Shown in pieces: positions 1 through 11,417 of a stretch of DNA of 64,000 nucleotides; position 1 is the stretch's first letter; every line of letters starts with the position of its first letter. Below the pieces are notes generated by a model. That model did no database searches and was not told where the DNA came from. It worked only from the letters and a program-made list of their open reading frames with translations. Source of the stretch: Alisma plantago-aquatica (lineage: Eukaryota; Streptophyta; Magnoliopsida; Alismatales; Alismataceae); the NCBI GenBank assembly GCA_963693085.1, contig OY856409.1, positions 1,340,744,915-1,340,808,914 on the forward strand, written 5' to 3'. The position numbers and the translations under genes were made by a program.

Positions 1-228
1 GGTCTAGATGGGAATTCTCAAGCACTCATTCTTCTCTTGCCTGATCCCATGCACCCCCTCTTGGTGCAACAACATTGCTCTTAACAATGTGTTCATCGTA
101 TTCTCCAGTCATTTTTAAACTTCACCATTTCTTCTGCATAAGCAGAAGTCACTATAGTATATATTAGAGGATACTAAAATAGACTCAACACCTTAGTCCT
201 ATGTCTCTGTAGACTCAGCGAATCTTAA

Positions 229-240
229 GATCTGACACCA
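229..240 (-). other. Primer-binding-site-like motif of the left-edge LTR retrotransposon
   Basis: Read on the minus strand this is TGGTGTCAGATC, which resembles the TGGTATCAGAGC primer binding site complementary to the 3' end of plant initiator Met-tRNA. It lies immediately next to the inner end of the long LTR that starts at 241. Bases 1-228 would then be the 5' end of the internal region of that element, which runs off the window. No gag reading frame can be supported there. The two mismatches would be old C-to-T type decay; that is inference. Confidence 0.45.
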
Positions 241-3200
241 AACTTTAACGACTATCATTAAACCGACAACCAAATCGTTACTAATTATGTGGAATAATTA
301 TAAACAACAGATTAGCAAAAATCACTAAAATTAAAAACCATTTTTCAAGAAGGTCCTCTTCCAGATAACTCTTACTGAAAGATCCAAAACTTATACATAT
401 CATGATTTACATTGTAAAACATTGTTTCAAATCATCTTGAGGACAACATATCACAGTTTCTCTATCAAAACACATACTGGAGAAAGATAAAACCTTGAGG
501 CTTAAAAGCCAAAATCTCAGATTATTCATGAAACCATTACGCACCGACTCCAAGGACCTGAGAGTACAGAGACGACACATAGGACTTCTATCTACAAGAT
601 ACGACAGACAGTACACTCAACCTGAGTTGTTATTACTGCCCCAGCTGTTTTTCCTCCTCCACAAAAAGGTCTCCACCACTTCGTGCTCGTCCACCTAAAA
701 ATTGTGGATCCCACGGGGTGAGACAATTGTCCCAGTGAGAGATATAACTCTCCATCGACCATATTATTATTGCATATAAATATTATAAAATTGAGCATGG
801 GTTCTTTTATATTAATCAAACAGAATTATTCAATGTATGAATAGGATAAAGTAATCTCTTTACTTAAGAAAATGACGCATCTACCCATGGTAGAATAATA
901 AACCATCTATCTACTTTACAAGGAATGTAAAGGAACATAAACAACATCTATCAAGCTAAGATGTATAACTGAATTACACATCAAACATTGTTTTCCGTAT
1001 TCGATCCTTAAGCAAATATGCTACACGGCTGAATATATTTTACAATCACACTTATACCCTGAGGAGATGAAGTATACCCCCTTCATCTCCAACCGACCAC
1101 AAACTTCTCACAAGTCAGTACCGTACAAGGTCAATGAGAGAGCCAGTTGCTATGACCTCAGTTGTCTCGGTCAGTACGAGACCACTGGTAGTGACATCTT
1201 GTGTCAATCTACAAAAGAGCGTGCCAAGGTATACATGCATCTATGCTCAGAGCTGCAACGTCAATTGTACTCTCTTAGCGGAACATCTACTAACAACCAT
1301 CCCCAGTTATGAAATTACTGAGTCATGGCATATAGCCATACTTTGAGCCATGGGCCAGTTCACTGCGCTCAACATAGAGTCTACGACCGTAGTCACACTT
1401 GAGCCAGGATAAGGCATATAGCCAAATCCCCATTTATTTCGAGTTTGTAAGGGGATCAGCTCACACATGGCCTTTCATTTATACTTATGCACCCATATAT
1501 TCAAAAATATGCACTTCGGGTTATGCCGCGGGGAACCCATTTCACCATTCAACAAATCATGACACTGATGGATCTATGGTTAGGGCAACGTTTTATGGTT
1601 TCTAGTGATATATTAAGTGCATTACAATATTCTTTTAGCATCAAACAAGTTATAATCATCAATCATAAACAAATGCTACAAAGAAAGTTGTAATACATTT
1701 ATCAAGTACTTTTCAATCTTTAGAACACATTTAGTTGCATAACACTTGGGATTTCAGTCCATTGTCACATTACTGGGAATCATCATCCCTTCACATCACC
1801 ATTATCATGATTACTGGATCTGGGTATTCAAACCCTTAGATCACCACATAGCATTGTTACCTCTATAACAGGTAACCATTACCTCTAGGTCCTCAGACCA
1901 AGGTATTCATTTCACTTGTTGTACAAGTATTTCACATAGTTCACATGGTTTGATTAAGCATCTTGTCACCTCTCACTAGGAAACCAAAATTCACATGGCT
2001 CACAAGGCCCATTAAACATCTTGTCACCTCTCACTAGGCAACAACTATTCACATGCCTCACAAGGCCATTTAAACATCTTGTCACCTCGCACTAGGCAAC
2101 AACCATGCATATGGCTTAAAAGGCCCATTAAACAACTATCCACATGGCTCACCAGGACATTTAAACATCTTGTCACCTCTTACTAGGCAACAACTATCTT
2201 TTAATTAGGTCATCAGACCACATAGACATTATACTTTTTATTCAAGTATTTAACATGTCTCACAAGGCTTATACAATAAGAGAAATACAACCTTCCCATT
2301 ATTAGGGTTAGGGTTTCCCTTTATTTCCGAATAGGGTTTCAAGTTCATATTATTAATCCAAACCCTAATTCATTGCTCCACACATCTAGGATCATACATT
2401 GCTAACATAAGTATTCAATCATACTTATTTATTCTCATCATTTATCATTAAATGATTATCAACACAAAGTATGAGTTTCTCTCTCATCCTCACTAGGATA
2501 TTGATTACATCATACTTTTGGTTCAATCCTCCTCTTGAGGAATATCAGTTCATCATTAACAATTCACATCATCTTTTATATTGCAATTAACACAACCTGC
2601 AACATATATCACTCAATCAATCACATATGATTGAAGTGTCCCTTCCATATCGGGCATTAAGATGTGAGTATGGTAACATATTATTCTTTAAGATACATTC
2701 TTATTTCATGTAGTGTATCCATATAGGGCATGTGGTATAACCACATCACCATGTCATGTTTTAGGGTGTATCCCCTAATCATCATATCGTGTACCCATAT
2801 CAAATTGACTATCACTTAGTTCTTATCATCTCAAGATAACTACATATCGGGTATGAGCTAGGTGATTGACCCCATATCGGGTATAAGCTATATGCTTGAT
2901 GCCATATCGTGCACAAGGTGTGCATCATATCGGGCATAGAGTGTATGCCACATCATGTATCGTTTAAGTGGTATATGTATAAGATACCATATTGATTTCC
3001 CATCCAGGTTTATCATATCGGGTCTCCATGTTGAGTAACATATCGGGTTACCATGTCAGGTAGACCCTAAGGTTCATAACCCCCTTCATACATTCAAGGA
3101 TATCCCTTTCACATAGTTATATGACAAGCTAGGTGTCTAATTGAATTCTCTTATCTCAATTCATTACACAAAGGATAGTGTATATCAGATTTCAATCCCT

Positions 3201-4130
3201 CAACCAGGGTTTGCCACCATATTGGGTAAAATGAGCCATATCGTGCATGAGGTATGAATTGGATCTCATATCGTTCACAAGGTAAAAGTAGGTGCCATTA
3301 CTAGAATCCAAGGGATATCATTCATATCGTCCATGTGGTATCACTCACCACTTATATCATCTTACTCATCACCTTGGGTTTCAAACTCTATATTGTTTAG
3401 AGTGTTCACTATCTCTCTATCGCGCAAGAGGTGTAGTCTTAGACTTGTATTATGTATAAGGGGTAAGTGGGTATCTCCCATATTGTGCAAACGGCATGGA
3501 TCATATCGTGTATGAGCTATCCTCTATCCCCATATTGGGTTAACCCCCATCTCGGGTTTCATACCGGGTTAAGGTATTTCAACCATATCGGGTTATACCA
3601 TGTATTTTATTCTATGTCTTATATTATGCATAAGTGTATACTTCATCAACCATATCGTGCGCCAGATGTGTGCTTCATGATATCATGTACAAGAGGTGTA
3701 TTACATGATCATATCGTGCAAGGAGCACTTGCTATTCTCATTCATATTGGGTTACCCAAACTAGGGTTTCATATCGACTTACAAGTATGCCCTTGTTCCT
3801 ATATCATGCATGGAATCTATATTGTGCAATAGGTATTATGGTTAACACCATATTGTGTTCCAAGGTATGAACTTCATCTCCATATCATGCAAGGAGATAT
3901 AATCTCACAAGCATATTGTGCAAGTGATGGTTGCACATACCCATATCGGGTTAGAGGTACTAATGTGTATGCCTGAACCCGATATCACTTTATAAAGTGA
4001 TACCATCTTCTTCAAGATCTAGAACTTTGTTCTAACTGTTATAGTCCATGGCAACAGGTCTAAAAAACTACTAGAACTCATAATTTCATCAACTATTCAA
4101 GAAGATCTCAGAAATATAAGTAGATCATTA
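241..4130 (-). mobile_element. Long LTR of a probable Ty3/gypsy element, 3' portion
   Basis: Read on the minus strand, this segment is homologous by eye to the 3' three quarters of the solo LTR at 46834-52251. For example 490-770 matches 51770-52060 in inverted orientation, and 1780-1900 matches 50720-50830. It has no coding capacity. The LTR continues at 13718-15025 on the far side of the CACTA-1 insertion. The reunited length is about 5.2 kb, close to the 5,418 bp of the relative. The gypsy (possibly Tekay/Del chromovirus) assignment rests on LTR start, size and primer-binding-site type, not on a protein. Short reading frames here are not conserved as proteins. Confidence 0.7.
2640..3960. 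repeat. Array of dispersed CATATCGGG / CATATCGTGC motifs
   Basis: About 17 exact CATATCG occurrences, plus roughly as many one-base variants (CATATTGGG, CATATCATGC, CATATTGTGC), are scattered through 1.3 kb at irregular spacing. They are usually followed by GGGT, GGGC or GTGC. The variants differ mainly by C-to-T or G-to-A changes at the CG, consistent with decay of methylated cytosine. The array sits in the long LTR at about the place where the related LTR at 46834-52251 has a different motif array (48060-49450). Confidence 0.8.
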
Positions 4131-4133
4131 AGT

Positions 4134-5660
4134 CACTACTACATTTTTGGCCAATAACGTCACTGCATGTAGGGTTAGTTTTTCCAAATAACCGACCTTA
4201 TATGTCTACACAAAATGCGGGAACCACTTAAAACCTCTTGGGTCGGTTTTCTAAAAATACCGACCTTGTAGTGTACCTCTATAGGGTTGGTTTTCCAAAT
4301 AACTGACCTTATATGTCTATAAAAAAATGCGGGCACCACTTAAGACCACTTGGGTCGGTTTTCTTAAAATAACTCACCTTGTCGTGTATCTCTATAGGGT
4401 CGGTTTTCATAAAATACGTGACCTTATAGACAATGGGATTAGAAAACCCATTACAGTTTCCCGCGGTAAAAAATTGCTCGATTTTGGCTTCACGCCTCGA
4501 TCTATAGGGTCGGTTTTTCCAAATAACCGACCTTATATGTCTTCAAAAAATGTGGGCACCATTTAAGACCTCTTGGTTCAGTTTTCTTAAAACATCGACT
4601 TTACAAGACCTCTGAGCGTACTTTCTCGATCTATAGGGTTGATTTTTTCCTTATAATCGACCTTGTAGGGATTCTCAGTCGAAAACATTTTCGACCGAGT
4701 TGAATTTTGAATCCATTTTCTTTTTGTGCATGTATAAGCACCTCTAGGGTCAGTTTTTTCCTTTTAACCGACCTTGTAGGTTTTTAATTTTGGATCCAGT
4801 TTGCCTTCACACGTGTATAAGCACCTCTAGGGTCGATTTTTTCCTTTTAACCGACCTTGTAGGTCCCCTCGATCGACAAAATTGTCGACCGAATATAATT
4901 TTGGATCCAGTTTGCCTTTGCGCATGTATAAGCACCTCTAGGGTCGGTTTTATTCTTTTAACCGACCCTAGAGGTCCCCTCGGTCGACGAATTTCTTGAT
5001 TGAGGTTCTCTCGGTCGACGACATTCTCGACCAAGTTTGAGTTTGGGTGTTTAGGGTTTTGGATCTATATTTCCTTCGTGCATGTATAAGTACCTCTAGG
5101 GTCAGTTGTTTCCTTTTAACATACCTTGTAGGTCCCTCGGTCGACAAAATTGTCGACCGAATTGAATTTTGGATCCAGTTTGCCTTCGCGCATGTATAAG
5201 CACCTCTAGGGTCAGATTTTTTCATTTAACTGACCCTAGAGGTCCCCTTAGTCGACGAATTTCTTGACTGAGGTTCTCTCAGTCGACAAAATTGTCGACC
5301 GAGTTTGAGTTTGGGTGTTTAGGGTTTTGGATCCAGATTTCCTTCGTGCGTGTATAAGTACCTCTAGGGTCGGTTTTTTCCTTTTAACCAACCTTGTAGG
5401 TCCCTCGGACGACAAACTTATCGATCGAATTGAATTTTGGATCTAGTTTGCCTGCGCGCATGTATAAGCACCTCTAGGGTCGGTTTGGATTTTTTCATTT
5501 AACCGACCCTAGAGGTCCCCTCAGTCGATGAAGTTCTTGACCGAGGTTATCTCAATCGACAAAATTCTCGACCGAGTTTGAATTTGGGTGTTTTTAATTT
5601 ACCTGACACGGGCACCACTTATCTCTTGGGTCACTTTTTTGTTTTAACCGACCCTACAGG
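4134..5660. repeat. CACTA-1 left subterminal repeat array
   Basis: Two motif families alternate. The first is an inverted pair of GGGTCGGTTTT and AAAATAACCGACCTT-like units, often a few bases apart. The second is TCGGTCGACAAA followed by TTGTCGACCGA, a CG-rich palindrome. From about 4620 to 5600 a larger unit of roughly 270-300 bp recurs several times, containing both motifs and a TTTTGGATCCAG stretch. In En/Spm such subterminal motifs bind the element-encoded TNPA protein; the same role here is inferred from position. Confidence 0.85.
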
Positions 5661-5684
5661 TCAGGCCCGGGGCTTGAAGTGGTC

Positions 5685-5835
5685 GATACATACTTCTTTC
5701 TCTCCCATGAGACCTACTTCTTCTTTCTCTCCTGCGTCGAGACCTACTTCTTTCTCTCCCGTGAGACCTTCTTCTTCTTTCTCTCCCACGCCGCCGAGAC
5801 CTCCTTCTTCTTTCTCTCCCGTGCCGCCAAAGCTT
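5685..5835 (+). repeat. Pyrimidine-rich tandem repeat in the CACTA-1 leader
   Basis: A unit of about 25-30 bp built from GAGACCTACTTCTT and TCTTTCTCTCCCGTG recurs about five times. A 164-codon open frame (5578-6072) covers it but has the low complexity expected of a pyrimidine tract, so I do not call it a gene. A likely splice donor (GAGGTAAGAC) follows at about 6012, so the segment probably belongs to the untranslated leader of the transposase transcript. Confidence 0.6.
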
Positions 5836-6459
5836 TCTGTCCCGTTGCCATTGTCGTCGTCTGAGAGAAGAGGAGCTCAGAGTGCAGCACTGTGCCGCCA
5901 AAGCTTTCTCTCCCATTGCCATTGTTGTCGTCCCAGAGAAGAGGAGTTCGGAGTGGAGCTTGAAGTGGCCGACACCGAAGTGGAGTTTAAAGTTGTCGCT
6001 GCCACAGTCGTAGAGGTAAGACTTTTCATTTATATAGGTCTATCTATGCCCTCCATGGTAACACCGCCATGACCAAGGTAGCCTCTAGGTCCACTCTTGA
6101 TCGAGAGTCCACATGCGTGCGACGTCTAGGTCCACTCTCGGTCGAGAATTTGTTGACCGAGAGTGCACCTGCATGCATTTATCATGACAGTTATATTGTT
6201 TTTCTATTTTATATGATTGGTAACCCAACCAATAATAAAAACATGATTTTTTTCATATGTAATCATTATATAAATTCTAAAAATTAATATGAGATTAGAC
6301 ATATGCACTCCCAGATTGACACTTTAGGATTTATAGATGATATCATCGATGCATGATGTTTAACTTAATATATAAATATGACAATAATACATTTATGCAT
6401 GTATCAACTTAGAAACTCGTTCAAAATTTACTCATATAGTCCCCGGTCTGGGACTGTTT

Positions 6460-6681
6460 TTGGATATTTAATCTCACTTAGGATGTAACTGTATAATGTA
6501 TGTTTAGTTTTAAAGAAAATTTTTGTAGTATTTCCTCATTTATTCTCTGGGTACATATGTGGGTGGTAATTTGCCATTTACATCGATGTACTTGGAGAAC
6601 TTAGGGGAAATGTTGTTGAAATTTTCTTCAAAACTAAACATACATTATATAGTTACTAGTGAGATTAAATATTCAAAAATG
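6460..6681. repeat. Inverted repeat (hairpin / MITE-like) in the CACTA-1 leader intron
   Basis: About 64 bases at 6460-6523 and 6618-6681 are inverted copies of each other with a handful of mismatches; both contain ATAATGTATGTTTAGTTTT or its complement. The loop is about 95 bases. It lies between the putative leader donor and the first TNPD coding exon. It is either a MITE nested in the transposon or a local inverted duplication. No target duplication was identified. Confidence 0.7.
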
Positions 6682-6798
6682 GGATAGGTGGTACACTTTA
6701 GTATAAAAGTAATTAACTTCTTATCAATAAAAATGTACAACTTATAGTATCAATATTAAATGCTTAGTTTTATAATTAATTTTAATGTGATATAGAAA

Positions 6799-9461
6799 AT
6801 GGATCGAAGTTGGATGTCTATCAAGAACTGTTACAGTCCAGAGTTTACTAAAGGTCTTGATGAATTTATCATATTTGCTGAGGAACATAGGAAACTACCT
6901 ACAAATAGACTATATTATCCATGTAGAAATTGTGGTAACAATTTGAAAGTTGATACTGCTGAGGAAATTAAAAATCATGTCATATGCAATGGGATCATAC
7001 AAGGTTATAATGAATGGTATTGGCATGGAGAGAAATTTAATTATGGATCATAAAATGTCGATACTAATAGTTGTGGCATAGAAGATATAGATAATGATGA
7101 TAATGTCAATGATGAATCGATTCAGGATGACCCAATTCAGGATGATATGGTTGATGAGATGCTACGTAGTTGTCGGGACAATGTCATTGATCCACCTTCT
7201 TTATTTACAAACATTGTCCATGATGATGAAAAACCATTATACAAGGTTTGTACTAAGTTCATGAGGTTGAGTGTTGTGATGTGATTATATACTCTTAAAG
7301 CTCAAAACCGTTGTAGCGATAAGAGTTTCACTTCATTGTTGTCTTTGTTAAAGGAAATTCTTCCTGAAGGCAACGAGCTTCCAATTTCAACATATCAATC
7401 AAAGAAAATAATGTGCCCAATGGGAATGGAGGCTAAGAAGATTAATGCATGTCCAAATGATTGTGTGTTATTTCAGAAGGGCTATAGTAATTTGATAAAT
7501 TGTCCAAAATGTGGTGCGTCAAGGTATAAAACGACAAATTCAGCTAAGGCTAAAAATGGCTCTCCTGCCAAGGTGATGTGGTATCTACCAATAATACCAC
7601 AATTTCAACGCTTATTTGCTAATACAGAATATGCGCAAAATTTGTCTTGGCATGGGGAGTTAAAGACCAATGATGATGGCATCCTACGACATGCATCTGA
7701 TTCACCACAATGGAAGAAAATTGATTTAGTATACCCTCAATTTGGTAAAGAACCAAGAAACTTAAGACCTAGACTCTATATAGATGGAATGAATCCCTAC
7801 GGTACACTAAGCATACAACATAGCATGTGGCCTTTTATGATTGTTATATACAATCTTCCTCCTTGGTTGTGTATGAAAAATAAGTATGTCATGTTGTCAA
7901 TATTGATATCAGGGCCCAAGAAACTTGGAAATGATATGATGTTTACCTTCACCTCTAATTGATGACCTAATGAAACTATGGGAAGAAGGTGTTATGACAT
8001 ATGATGCTTCACGTAAAGAGATCTTTAGTTTGTGTGCTATGTTGTTTTGCACGATTAATGACTTTCCAGCTTATGGAAATTTGTCTGGATATAGCATAAA
8101 AGGATACAAAGCATGTCCTATTTGTGAGGAAAATACTGATTCAATCCGACTAAAACATGGTGGTAAAATCGTATATCTTGGTCATCGGAGATTTCTCCCA
8201 CCAGTGCATCCTTATCGAAGGCAACGCAAAACCTTTAATGGGTCAACTGAGGAACGAAGTGCTCCTAAACCTATACCAAGAAATGTTGGATATGATCGGG
8301 TGAAACATATTGTTAATGAATTTGGAAAGAGTTCAAGTAGTTGTACTCTCACATGTGACAAATCTCTATACAAGAAGAGGTCAATATTCTGGAATCTTCC
8401 TTATTGGAGATCTTTGGCAATTAGACACAACATTGATGCCATGCATGTTTAAAAAAATGTTTGTGATAGCATCATTGGTACACTATTGAACATACCAGGA
8501 AAGACTAAAGACGACATCAAATCTAGAAAAGATTTAGAATTAATGGGTATAACAAAAGAATTATCAGTGGAGATCAGGGGTAACCGCACATATTTACCAC
8601 CAGCTTGTTACACTTTGTCAAAGCAGGAGAAAAAGACTTTCTTTGAGTGCTTGTATAATATTAAGGTTCCACAAAGATACTCTTATAATATTCATAGATT
8701 GGCATCAAAGAAGGATCTAAAGTTGATAGGTCTCAAATCTCACGATTGTCACACCTTAATGCAACAAATTTTACCTGTAGCTATTCGATCTATATTGATG
8801 AAGCATGTAAGGTTTGCAATCACAAGACTCTGTTTCTTCTTCAATGAAATATGCAACAAAGTGATACATCCTGATACTCTCGATAAATTACATAAAGCTG
8901 TAATTGTTACCATGTGTCAGCTTGAAATGTACTTTCCTGCTTCATTTTTAGATATCATGGTTCATCTTGTAGTACATATTACAAGGGAAGTGAAGATGTT
9001 AGGTCCAATTTTCTTACACTGGATGTATCCATTTAAACGCTACATGAGTGTTTTTAAAGGTGATGTTCAGAATCCTTATCATCCTGAAGGGAGTATTATT
9101 GAGGGTTATGTGGCTAGGGAGGTGATGGACTTTTACAATGATTTTTTGAATTGCAATGAAACTTCTAGCGATCTAAAAAATTCCCATCATACTGAATCTT
9201 ATTGTGGCAAAGGAACTCTGGGAGGATGAGTGAAAGGAATCAGTCGTGAGTTGTGGGAACAAGCACATTTGTATATTTTACACAACATCGATGAAGTTAG
9301 TATATACATCACAGAACACAATGATCTTATCAAGAGAAATCATCCGCGATCCAGTTCAATGCGGCTTGCAAGAGAGCATAATCAAACATTTATTAGGTGG
9401 TTTTAAGAGAAAGTTTTTAATCAACTATCTGAATCACCAAATAATGTTGTTGAAAACATAA
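6799..9461 (+). pseudogene. TNPD-type CACTA transposase (tnp2 family), degenerate
   Basis: TNPD is the catalytic transposase of En/Spm elements. The first exon (6799-7053) starts MDRSWM and has the CRNCGN and HVICNG motifs of the transposase-associated zinc domain (PF13963). An acidic linker follows. Codons from about 7255 on match the Transposase_21 domain (PF02992), with CPNDCVLFQ, CPKCGASRYK, WHGELK and AMHV blocks. The part at 8486-9229 matches DUF4218 (PF13960: KSHDCHTLMQQ, CQLEMYFPASF, HWMYPFKRYM). The tail at 9236-9461 is the usual region after DUF4218, broken by stops. Damage includes in-frame stops at about 7051, 7282, 8450, 9227 and 9403 and a frameshift near 7935. DUF4216 is not seen. 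No function is expected. Confidence 0.92.
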
Positions 9462-9558
9462 AATGACTTGCCTTTAAGCCAAAAATGGATGTCATGTCAT
9501 ATGAAGGTTATGACATAAACGGATTTTCATACTACACAAAGCATCTACAGGTTTTAAA

Positions 9559-10970
9559 ATGGAAAGTGAAGATGAACATTCTAAGCATGAGCACCATGAG
9601 GATCATAGTGGTGATGCTAAGAAAAGTAGAGGTCCCACACTGATGCGTAGGCTACAGGAGCTCAGGGCCAAAGGGGAGAAATTGGCAGTCCAGTTTGATG
9701 TCACAGGAGCACCTATTGGGGAACATGCTAGTGCTTTCAAGAATTACGTAGGGGTGACCACACGTAGTAAGGTGCCAATAGATATAGAAAATTGGCATGA
9801 TGTTTCTAATGCCTTAAAAGACCTCCTATGGAAAGATATATCTGTGAGTGGAAGTGATATTATTTTAATATGTTTTTGTTTATTGATTCAAATTTAGTTT
9901 TTCATCTATGGAAAGATATCCTTTTTTAAGACAACATTATTGCTTCTTTTTCATGTATAGGGTGTTTTTCATCTAAATGAAAAAGATCACAAGAAAAAAG
10001 TGCTACAATGTTGTGGTGTATGATGGAGGGCTTTTAAGACATATCTCAAAAGGGAATTTATAGATAATCCTAAACAAAAGAAGAAAGCAACATATATGTA
10101 TATTTTTATAGACCCTGAGGTGTGGGAAAGATTTGTTGTAGCTAGGAACACGGAAGAGTTTCAGGTAATAAAGATTGTGATGTATTGTATGAATCTTTAA
10201 TTTTATACAATTAAGGAGGTGAATCTTTTTATATATGTTTGCCAAGTCTAAATTGCAATACGTCATTTTAAATGATCAAGCTATTCATGAGGCCCAGAAG
10301 GAAAGACGGGCCAAAAATGTGCATGACCATCGCTTGTAGCCCGGTGGTTATGCCTTCTGCCGCCAACTACAAGAGAAGCAACTCTCTTCTAGAGAAGAGT
10401 CTAGTACAACTCAAGCTGAGTGTCCACCCCGACACTTGCAGTGGATTGATGCTGGAAAGAATCAAGTAGGTGAAATTGTCAACCCTGCAACTAAGGAGGT
10501 GGCACAAAAGATGGTAGGTTTATCCCAACTAAGTAAGGAGTAACTCCCACAAACTTAGATTTATTTATATCTAATTGATATTGTGATTTAATATTTTTAT
10601 TAACTATGAATAGATTGATCTCCACGAGCAAAGGAAGGAAGGAAAGTTCATCCCAACTGGCCACATGGATGAACTATCAGTTGCTCTTGGTACGAAGGAG
10701 CATCCTGGTCGTGTTAGGAGATTAGGAGTTGGCATAGGATTCAAGTCTTATTTTGGCCATTCACAATCTAAAAGAGGTCATGCAGGAGGTCTTACATAAG
10801 AGGAGGTTGAAACATTAGTAGCACAGAAAGTAAAAGAAACAATGTCTTCATTTCATCCTGCTCAACCTTCTCAACCTATTCATAATGTGCGTCTCTCAAG
10901 TGATGAGGTACAAGCCCATGCTCCAATTGTAGAAGGTCATGGGAGCACTCTAAATGACCCACCACAATAA
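9559..10970 (+). pseudogene. Plant transposase Ptta/En/Spm (Transposase_24, PF03004), degenerate
   Basis: The first exon begins MESEDEHSKHEHHEDH, an acidic and histidine-rich stretch, then RGPTLMRRLQEL and a core with GAPIGEHA, YVGVTTRSKVPI and DLLWKDI. Further exons follow at about 9961-10164 (EVWERFVVARNTEEFQ), 10273-10513 (an IHEAQKERRAKNVHDH block and WIDAGKNQVGE), 10618-10797 (DLHEQRKEGKFIPTGH, ALGTKEHPGRVRRLG) and 10798-10970. This is the TNPA-related DNA-binding/accessory family of plant CACTA elements. At least one internal stop (TAG near 10339) breaks it. CACTA-2 has a clearly homologous gene with the same His/Asp/Glu-rich start. Confidence 0.85.
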
Positions 10971-11081
10971 TCTATAGTAAGTTTTTGTTCTATATGTTGT
11001 GTTATTAGTATGATATATATATAGTTGTAATAGGTATCTGGTTAACCGCTTCATATATAACTTATATTATTTCAATTTTAG

Positions 11082-11333
11082 GTTGGTATGAACTGTAAAC
11101 TTGTAGTGGAGGCTCCAGAATATAATGTTGTGGCAGCGAGCAAGGTATACAACCTTGGTGGTACATTGAATTGCCAACAAATTACTGATGACATTTGTCA
11201 TGTGTCCATCCATCTTGTGTATGACGGAATGGGGGACAAACCACTACCCATAACTAATCATGAAGATAGTAAAGTTGAAGAAGTTGAGGGTGCTATGGTG
11301 GGTTGGCCTAGACACTTGGCTATCAATGACAAG
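11082..11333 (+). pseudogene. Transposase_23-like exon (PF03017, TNP1/EN/SPM)
   Basis: A single exon between a TTTTAG acceptor and a GTATAC donor encodes about 84 residues with VYNLGGTLNCQQI, HLVYDGMGDKPLP and EGAMVGWPRHLA. The family pattern of a small conserved module ending in W-P-x-x-L next to Transposase_24 in plant CACTA elements is seen here. A comparable exon occurs in CACTA-3 at about 25270-25500 (EVIGNVIAWPKSHL) and in CACTA-2 at 61761-62015 (GRVILWPKED). It probably belongs to one transcript with the genes on either side. Confidence 0.65.
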
Positions 11334-11417
11334 GTATACCTTTATTCTACCATATTTTTCATATTTGACTGCATATATGAACTCGTATAATATAAGTATG
11401 TAATTTAATTAACAGGT

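Noticed and set aside
2640..3960. CRISPR-like array
   Set aside because: The repeated word is under 12 bases, spacing is irregular, and the context is plant retrotransposon DNA.
4790..5225. Several 70-85 codon frames on both strands
   Set aside because: They fall in CACTA-1 subterminal repeats and arise from the repeated motif.
5578..6072. 164-codon open frame in the CACTA-1 leader
   Set aside because: It is a Ser/Pro/Phe-rich translation of a pyrimidine-rich tandem repeat, has no domain, and lies before a probable splice donor in untranslated leader.
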